A stretch of 9,039 nt of DNA. Origin: Candidatus Apopatocola equi. Its GTDB lineage: Bacteria > Bacillota > Clostridia > Oscillospirales > Oscillospiraceae. The number at the start of each line of letters is the position of its first letter. The stretch's first letter is position 1. The notes below the pieces were generated by a model. It was given only the letters and a program-made list of their open reading frames with translations. It made no database searches and was not told the DNA's origin. Of this stretch, positions 5,844 through 9,039 are shown in pieces. Made by a program: the position numbers and the translations under genes. The stretch is from the NCBI GenBank assembly GCA_018065965.1, contig JAGHSH010000257.1, positions 1 through 9,039 on the forward strand, read 5' to 3'.

Positions 5844-6779
5844 TCAGAGCACCGGGTCGAACTCGGCGAAGATTCTGCCTGCCCAGTACAGCAGCTCGTC
5901 CGCGTCCTTGTTGCGGGCGATCTTGTCGCTGCAGCGTCCGGCGGCGGGGAAGAGGGTGCGGAGGCAGATCCACACCTCCTTCATGCGGTGCATGGCGTTG
6001 TGCGCCCCGAACCTGTCGGCATAGGCGGTGTAGAGAGCGTCGTGATAGGCCTGCAGCTCGCTTTTGCGCAGGGGCTCGCCGCCCCGGTATTCGCGCACCA
6101 GCGCGGGATTGGCCACCAGCCCCCGCCCCAGCATGACGGCGTGCAGCTTCGGGTAGCGGTTCTCCAGCTGCCGGATGCGGCTGACAGAGCGGATCTCCCC
6201 GTTGAAGCAGAGGGGCAGGGTGCAGCGAGCATAGGCCAGGGCAAAGGCGTCCTCGTGGATATTGCCGGTGTAAAGCTCCGTGCGGGTGCGGGGATGGATG
6301 ATCAGCTCCGCCGCGGGAAAGCGGTCATAGAGAGCCAGCAGCGGCTCCCAGCTCTCCGCGTCCTTCAGCCCGATGCGGGTTTTGAGACTCACGGGGAGGG
6401 CGCAGCCGGCAAAGATACCCTCCAGCAGCTCCTCCAGCCGGGGGAGATCCCCCAGCAGGCCGGAGCCCTTCCCCTTGGCCACCACCGTGGAGGAGGGGCA
6501 GCCCAGATTCAGATTGACCTCCTCAAAGCCCAGAGAGCGCAGCTCCCCCTCTGCCCAGAGAAAGTCCGCGCTGCTTTTGGTCAGCAGCTGGGGCACCGTG
6601 GGGACGCCGCTCCGCTCGGGGGGCAGGATCTCCCGCAGATCCCGGGCGGCGAACTGATGGTTCTGGGTGGGGGCGAGAAAGGGCGTGTAGTAGCGGTCGG
6701 TGCCCGGGAACATGGCGTGGTGTACCTCCCGGAAGACCGGGCCGGTCAGCCCCTCCATGGGGGCGAAATAACAAAGCAT
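5844..6779 (-). CDS. dus: tRNA-dihydrouridine synthase (Dus family)
   Basis: 311 residues, a TIM-barrel FMN enzyme that reduces uridine to dihydrouridine in tRNA D-loops with NADPH. The start LCYFAPMEGLTGPVFR matches the family's FMN-binding opening (APMxGxT). The catalytic cysteine is C94 in NLNLGCPSSTVVAKGKG. Other flavin and phosphate contacts are K133 (SLKTRIG), H162 (IIHPRT), N193-G194 (FNGEI) and the MLGRGLVANPAL loop (216-227). The C-terminal helical part (about 235-305) carries RMKEVW. The APMEG opening resembles DusC-like or short clostridial forms more than DusB, so I give only the family symbol. AAAGGA lies 9 bases before the ATG. A terminator lies 27 bases upstream, leaving almost no room for a separate promoter. 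Its stop codon is 5 bp from that of spo0A. Confidence 0.95.
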   Translation of the reverse strand: MLCYFAPMEGLTGPVFREVHHAMFPGTDRYYTPFLAPTQNHQFAARDLREILPPERSGVPTVPQLLTKSSADFLWAEGELRSLGFEEVNLNLGCPSSTVVAKGKGSGLLGDLPRLEELLEGIFAGCALPVSLKTRIGLKDAESWEPLLALYDRFPAAELIIHPRTRTELYTGNIHEDAFALAYARCTLPLCFNGEIRSVSRIRQLENRYPKLHAVMLGRGLVANPALVREYRGGEPLRKSELQAYHDALYTAYADRFGAHNAMHRMKEVWICLRTLFPAAGRCSDKIARNKDADELLYWAGRIFAEFDPVL

Positions 6780-6806
6780 GGCAAGACTGTCCTTTCCATA
6801 GAGAAA

Positions 6807-6844
6807 AAAGAGACTGTGTGAAAGGTCTTTCGCACAGTCTCTTT
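6807..6844 (-). terminator. Terminator after the SH3 gene, directly upstream of dus
   Basis: An 18-bp stem (aaagagactgtgtgaaag, 6807-6824; partner arm 6827-6844) with one G-U pair and a 2-base loop. Read leftward, the stem runs into TTTTTTCTC. It starts 16 bases past the SH3 gene stop. Confidence 0.9.
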
Positions 6845-6860
6845 GTGATTGTAAGCGGGT

Positions 6861-7670
6861 TCAGCCGGTGATCCGGGGCGCCTCGGCGTCGGGGATCCTG
6901 TTATTCTCCGGGGTGACGGTGGGCTCGGGGCTGGATACGGGCGTGGGGCTGGCCGCGGGTGCGGCGGAGGTGGGCGCGAAGGGGATCACTTCCACACCGG
7001 CGGGCAGCTCGTTGCTCAGATAGGTGTTGGAGACCCAGCCGAAGTTACCCTTGGGATCCTGCACGAAGCGCATATTGCCGGAGGCGGCGTAGACCATGAC
7101 CTCGCTGCCGTACTTGACCTGGGTGATGAGGTTATTGATGTCGGTGCGGGTGCCGGAGCGCATATTCAGACCCAGCGTGGCGGTAACGTAGAGCTTGCCG
7201 GGCTGGCCGTACCACTCATCGTCCTTGGGACGGCGGGTAATGCCTGCCATATCCTGCTCGGTGATCCAGCTGGGCAGACCGCCGGAGAGAGCGGGAGAGG
7301 GAGCGGGCGTGGCCGTGGGCTCGGGGGTCGCCGTGGGTTCGGGCGTGGGGGTAGCCTCCTGAGGGTGAGCAGAGGGAATGGGCACGGTCACCGTGTCGGT
7401 TCCGGTGTCAGTTCCGGTGCCGTTGTCGGCCGGAGCCGGCTCGGGCGTATTCCAGGTCACGGTTCTGGCGGCGTCAAGCTGCTGCTGCAGATCGGCAATG
7501 CTGCCGTCGGCCCGGCGAAGTCTGCCGGTGAGCACCACGCAGAGCACCGTCAGCGCCAGAAGAAGAACGCCGAGGATGGCCAGAAAGCCGGTCATGGCTT
7601 TGCTGCCGCCGGAGCTCGGCTCCTCCTCGTAATCGTAATCGTAATCGTCGTTGTAACGGGACTTAGCCAT
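6861..7670 (-). CDS. Membrane-anchored bacterial SH3-domain protein
   Basis: 269 residues. A short cytoplasmic N-terminus is packed with Asp and Tyr (YNDDYDYDYEEEP, 6-18), followed by one membrane helix (about 27-48) and a short polar helix (SIADLQQQLDAA, 57-68). A Pro/Thr/Glu-rich linker with TPEPTA-type repeats comes next (about 75-128). One SH3b domain then spans about 158-218 (GLNMRSGTRTD, GSEVMVYA, FGWVSNTYLS), and a second Pro/Ser/Thr-rich tail ends the protein. The topology should be N-in, placing the SH3 domain at the cell wall. SH3b domains often bind peptidoglycan, but no catalytic domain is present, so the job is unknown. AGGAGG lies 8 bases before the ATG. The gene follows the ACT-domain gene by 78 bp on the same strand with no terminator between them, so the two are probably co-transcribed, and it ends at a strong terminator. 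Confidence 0.85.
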   Translation of the reverse strand: MAKSRYNDDYDYDYEEEPSSGGSKAMTGFLAILGVLLLALTVLCVVLTGRLRRADGSIADLQQQLDAARTVTWNTPEPAPADNGTGTDTGTDTVTVPIPSAHPQEATPTPEPTATPEPTATPAPSPALSGGLPSWITEQDMAGITRRPKDDEWYGQPGKLYVTATLGLNMRSGTRTDINNLITQVKYGSEVMVYAASGNMRFVQDPKGNFGWVSNTYLSNELPAGVEVIPFAPTSAAPAASPTPVSSPEPTVTPENNRIPDAEAPRITG

Positions 7671-7706
7671 TGTCTTTTCCTCCTGCTGGAAAAAGTATTC
7701 AGGGTA

Positions 7707-7720
7707 CAGTCTGCAGACTG
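7707..7720. repeat. Perfect 14-bp palindrome between the ACT and SH3 genes
   Basis: cagtctgcagactg reads the same on both strands. It lies 37 bases upstream of the SH3 gene start and 28 bases past the ACT gene stop. There is no T run, so it is not a terminator. Two copies of gtattc flank it (7695-7700 and 7724-7729). Possible operator or transcript hairpin. Confidence 0.5.
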
Positions 7721-7748
7721 CAGGTATTCTGTCCGAAGCCGGGAGAGC

Positions 7749-8186
7749 TTATCCGGCCATAACCTCAGCCTTGAGCACGCCGGCGGACTCGCGGAGAGAG
7801 CGAAGCAGCGTTTCCATGTCGGTGAACATCCCGGAGGTTTCGGCGGAAACGGTGACGCTGGCAGCGCCGTTTACGGGAATGCTCTGATTGATGGTCAGAA
7901 TGTTGGCGCCGCAGTCGGCAAAGGCGCCCAGTACGGCGGAAAGCACGCCGGGCTTGTCCCGCAGAAGCACATGGAAGGTGAGAATGTGACCGCGCTTCAT
8001 GTCCTGAAAGGGAGAGATGGCGTCTTTGTATTTATAGAAGGCACTGCGGCTGATCCCAACCTGTGCAACGGCGTCGGCCACCGTATCGGCGGCGCCGGTC
8101 TGCAGCAGCTCCTTGGCGTCCTCGACCTTCAGAAAGATTTCGGGGAGCATATCTCCCTCTACCAGATAGTACTTGGATCGGTTCAC
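7749..8186 (-). CDS. pheB: ACT domain-containing protein, UPF0735/PheB family
   Basis: 145 residues, close to the 147 of Bacillus subtilis PheB. The start is GTG at 8186, supported by AGGAG seven bases upstream and by the family opening NRSKYYLVEGDMLPE. The longer open frame to 8384 runs through the promoter and is not used. The N-terminal half holds a small helix-turn-helix-like segment (ADTVADAVAQVGISRSAFYKYKD, in two parts at about 33-55). The C-terminal half, from about residue 67, is an ACT domain (LRDKPGVLSAVLGAFADCGANI, in two parts) of the type that binds amino acids. The exact role is unsettled; the name comes from linkage to phenylalanine genes. In many relatives it sits by homoserine dehydrogenase or pheA, but neither is in this window. 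It has its own promoter. Confidence 0.93.
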   Translation of the reverse strand: MNRSKYYLVEGDMLPEIFLKVEDAKELLQTGAADTVADAVAQVGISRSAFYKYKDAISPFQDMKRGHILTFHVLLRDKPGVLSAVLGAFADCGANILTINQSIPVNGAASVTVSAETSGMFTDMETLLRSLRESAGVLKAEVMAG

Positions 8187-8206
8187 AGAGCTACTCCTTC
8201 CATCAT

Positions 8207-8216
8207 GTAGTACTAC
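8207..8216. repeat. 10-bp palindrome at the predicted pheB transcription start
   Basis: gtagtactac is a perfect palindrome lying 6 bases past the -10 box of the pheB promoter, where the transcript should begin. It may be an operator, or chance, since ten bases is short. Confidence 0.35.
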
Positions 8217-8222
8217 GTTTGT

Positions 8223-8251
8223 ATTATATCCGCTTTGCCGAAGAATGTCTA
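8223..8251 (-). promoter_or_regulatory. Sigma-A-type promoter of the PheB/SH3 operon
   Basis: Read on the reverse strand: TAGACA (8246-8251), a 17-base spacer and a consensus TATAAT (8223-8228). The transcript should start near 8216, about 30 bases before the GTG. An AT-rich inverted repeat (taggaaaaa / tttttccta, 8252-8260 and 8276-8284) abuts the -35 box. Confidence 0.8.
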
Positions 8252-8308
8252 TAGGAAAAATAAATAGTTTTTTCGTTTTTCCTACAGAAGCGGGGCGGAA
8301 ATGCAGGG

Positions 8309-8345
8309 AAAAAAACACACCTCTGCGCCGAAACGGGCAGAGGTG
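8309..8345 (-). terminator. Rho-independent terminator of the XRE regulator gene
   Basis: Stem cacctctgc (8318-8326) with gcagaggtg (8337-8345), with an inner ccg/cgg pair. Read leftward it is followed, after two bases, by seven T (8309-8315 as A on the plus strand). It lies 35 bases past the gene's stop codon. Confidence 0.88.
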
Positions 8346-8380
8346 CTGACCGGGCGAGCCCGGGACATAGCTGGGAGGGA

Positions 8381-8713
8381 TCACTTCTGGATCAGAGAAT
8401 CGATCTCCAGAAGAATATTGTAGAGCTTCTCACGCTCCGCGGCGTTCTTGTGAGAAAGAAGGTCATAGGCCTTCAGACTGAAATTGCTCTCGCGCCGATC
8501 CTCAATCTTTTCAAAAACGCTGGCCATGGGGATCTCCAGCGCCTTGGTGATCTTTTCAAGACTCTCGATGGTCAGGTTCTTTTCGCCGCGCTCGACCTGA
8601 CCGATGTAGGTGGGGTGAAGACCGGCCTTTTCCGCCAGCTTCTCCTGACTGAAGCCGATGGAAGTACGGTATCCGCGCAGCCGCTTGCCCACCGTTTTGG
8701 CAATGTCACTCAT
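8381..8713 (-). CDS. XRE-family helix-turn-helix regulator
   Basis: 110 residues from the ATG at 8713. The frame also has an ATG at 8734, but that one has no ribosome binding site, whereas the inner ATG has GAGGTG nine bases upstream. Residues about 9-66 form a Cro/C1-type helix-turn-helix (SQEKLAEKAGLHPTYIGQVE and RGEKNLTIESLEKITKAL, recognition helix around HPTYIGQVERG). This resembles SinR-like and other small chromosomal regulators. The remaining ~40 residues are helical and could mediate dimerisation (LLSHKNAAEREKLYNILLEI). No toxin, phage or mobile gene neighbours it, so its target is unknown. Its own gene region, with several -10-like sites and inverted repeats nearby, is a reasonable place to look. 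It is transcribed leftward and ends at its own terminator. Confidence 0.88.
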   Translation of the reverse strand: MSDIAKTVGKRLRGYRTSIGFSQEKLAEKAGLHPTYIGQVERGEKNLTIESLEKITKALEIPMASVFEKIEDRRESNFSLKAYDLLSHKNAAEREKLYNILLEIDSLIQK

Positions 8714-8932
8714 TGCACATTTCACCTCTTTCATACTGTTTCGGGGAGACGGCAGAAGAGGAATACTCTTTGCCGCATTAAAACTGTAATGTAATATCCT
8801 GAAAATTATATGCTATCCGCGCACGGAGGGAAAGAGATTATAAATATTCTTTTTAATGTTCGGTACACAGCAAGTTTAATCCTCCGACAACCGCAACGGG
8901 AAAGAGAATATCAGGAATCGTGGAAAGCGGGT
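8714..8932 (-). promoter_or_regulatory. AT-rich intergenic region with candidate XRE-gene promoters
   Basis: 219 bases with no credible gene on either strand. Read leftward, a consensus TATAAT lies at 8805-8810 with a weak -35 (TTTCCC, 8828-8833) 17 bases away. A second, TTTTCA with TTTAAT, also fits further downstream. More -10-like sequence lies near 8840. I see no terminator for the gene entering from the right, so read-through from it is possible. Confidence 0.45.
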
Positions 8933-9039
8933 TCAGCTCTCTGCCGGGCCGAGCCGGGAGAGAGCGGCGGTGAAATAATCGGGCAGCGGGGAGGTGAAGG
9001 CCATGCTCTCCCCGGTGCGGGGGTGGATGAACTTCAGGG
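8933..9039 (-). CDS. RluD-type pseudouridine synthase, C-terminal end (runs off right edge)
   Basis: Only the last 34 codons are present. Read on the reverse strand they give LKFIHPRTGESMAFTSPLPDYF and end at TGA (8933-8935). The pattern HPRTGExMxFxSPLPxDF/YF is the typical C-terminus of the RluA/RluD family, which converts uridines in ribosomal RNA to pseudouridine. The catalytic Asp lies outside the window, so the exact member (RluD or another paralogue) cannot be named. Confidence 0.88.
   Translation of the reverse strand, partial: LKFIHPRTGESMAFTSPLPDYFTAALSRLGPAES

Noticed and set aside
5697..6821. Open frame of 374 codons on the plus strand across dus
   Set aside because: It overlaps the end of spo0A in another frame and all of dus in antisense. 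Both of those have clear catalytic or DNA-binding motifs.
8187..8384. Longer N-terminus for the PheB-like protein
   Set aside because: The extension runs through the promoter and toward the XRE terminator. The GTG at 8186 has a good ribosome binding site and the expected family start.

Overview
The window looks like chromosomal DNA of a GC-rich, endospore-lineage Firmicute, most likely a class Clostridia member of the Oscillospiraceae type. The evidence is a Spo0A homologue, a CD1247-type zinc-ribbon protein next to efp, a UPF0735/PheB ACT protein, strong AGGAGG-type ribosome binding sites, and TTGACA/TATAAT-like promoters. Species cannot be told from the sequence. I see no mobile element, CRISPR array, tRNA, rRNA or prophage gene. 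Most genes here are core or housekeeping genes.

Layout. Positions 1-3083 hold a leftward block. A short ComEA-like secreted DNA-binding protein is followed 3 bp later by an M24 Xaa-Pro aminopeptidase. Next come efp, which has its own good promoter, and a CD1247-type acidic, Cys-rich zinc-ribbon protein, then a strong terminator and the N-terminal 69 codons of mnmE, which runs off the left edge. Around 3000-3083 is a compact divergent regulatory region. From it a rightward D-Ala-D-Ala carboxypeptidase gene (3083-4792) starts and ends at a textbook terminator. A 212-bp gap with an odd GC hairpin leads to spo0A (5059-5838), which runs rightward into a convergent leftward dus gene with 5 bp between the stop codons. 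The rest is leftward: an XRE regulator (8381-8713) with its own terminator, the PheB-like ACT gene with its own promoter, a membrane-anchored SH3 protein, a terminator, and dus. The right edge carries the C-terminus of an RluD-type pseudouridine synthase gene.

Themes. Four genes serve translation or RNA modification (mnmE, efp, dus, rluD-type). Two act at the cell envelope (dac and the SH3 protein). Two are transcription factors (spo0A and the XRE protein).

The most notable observation is the Spo0A receiver domain. The residue aligning with the phospho-accepting Asp56 of Bacillus subtilis is Glu (E57), and the second Asp of the metal-binding pair is Gly (G12), while the DNA-binding domain is intact. 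This suggests a Spo0A that no longer depends on phosphorylation in the usual way. Secondary points are a 12-cysteine acidic segment in the zinc-ribbon protein, face-to-face overlapping promoters between comEA and dac, and a terminator sitting almost on top of the dus start.
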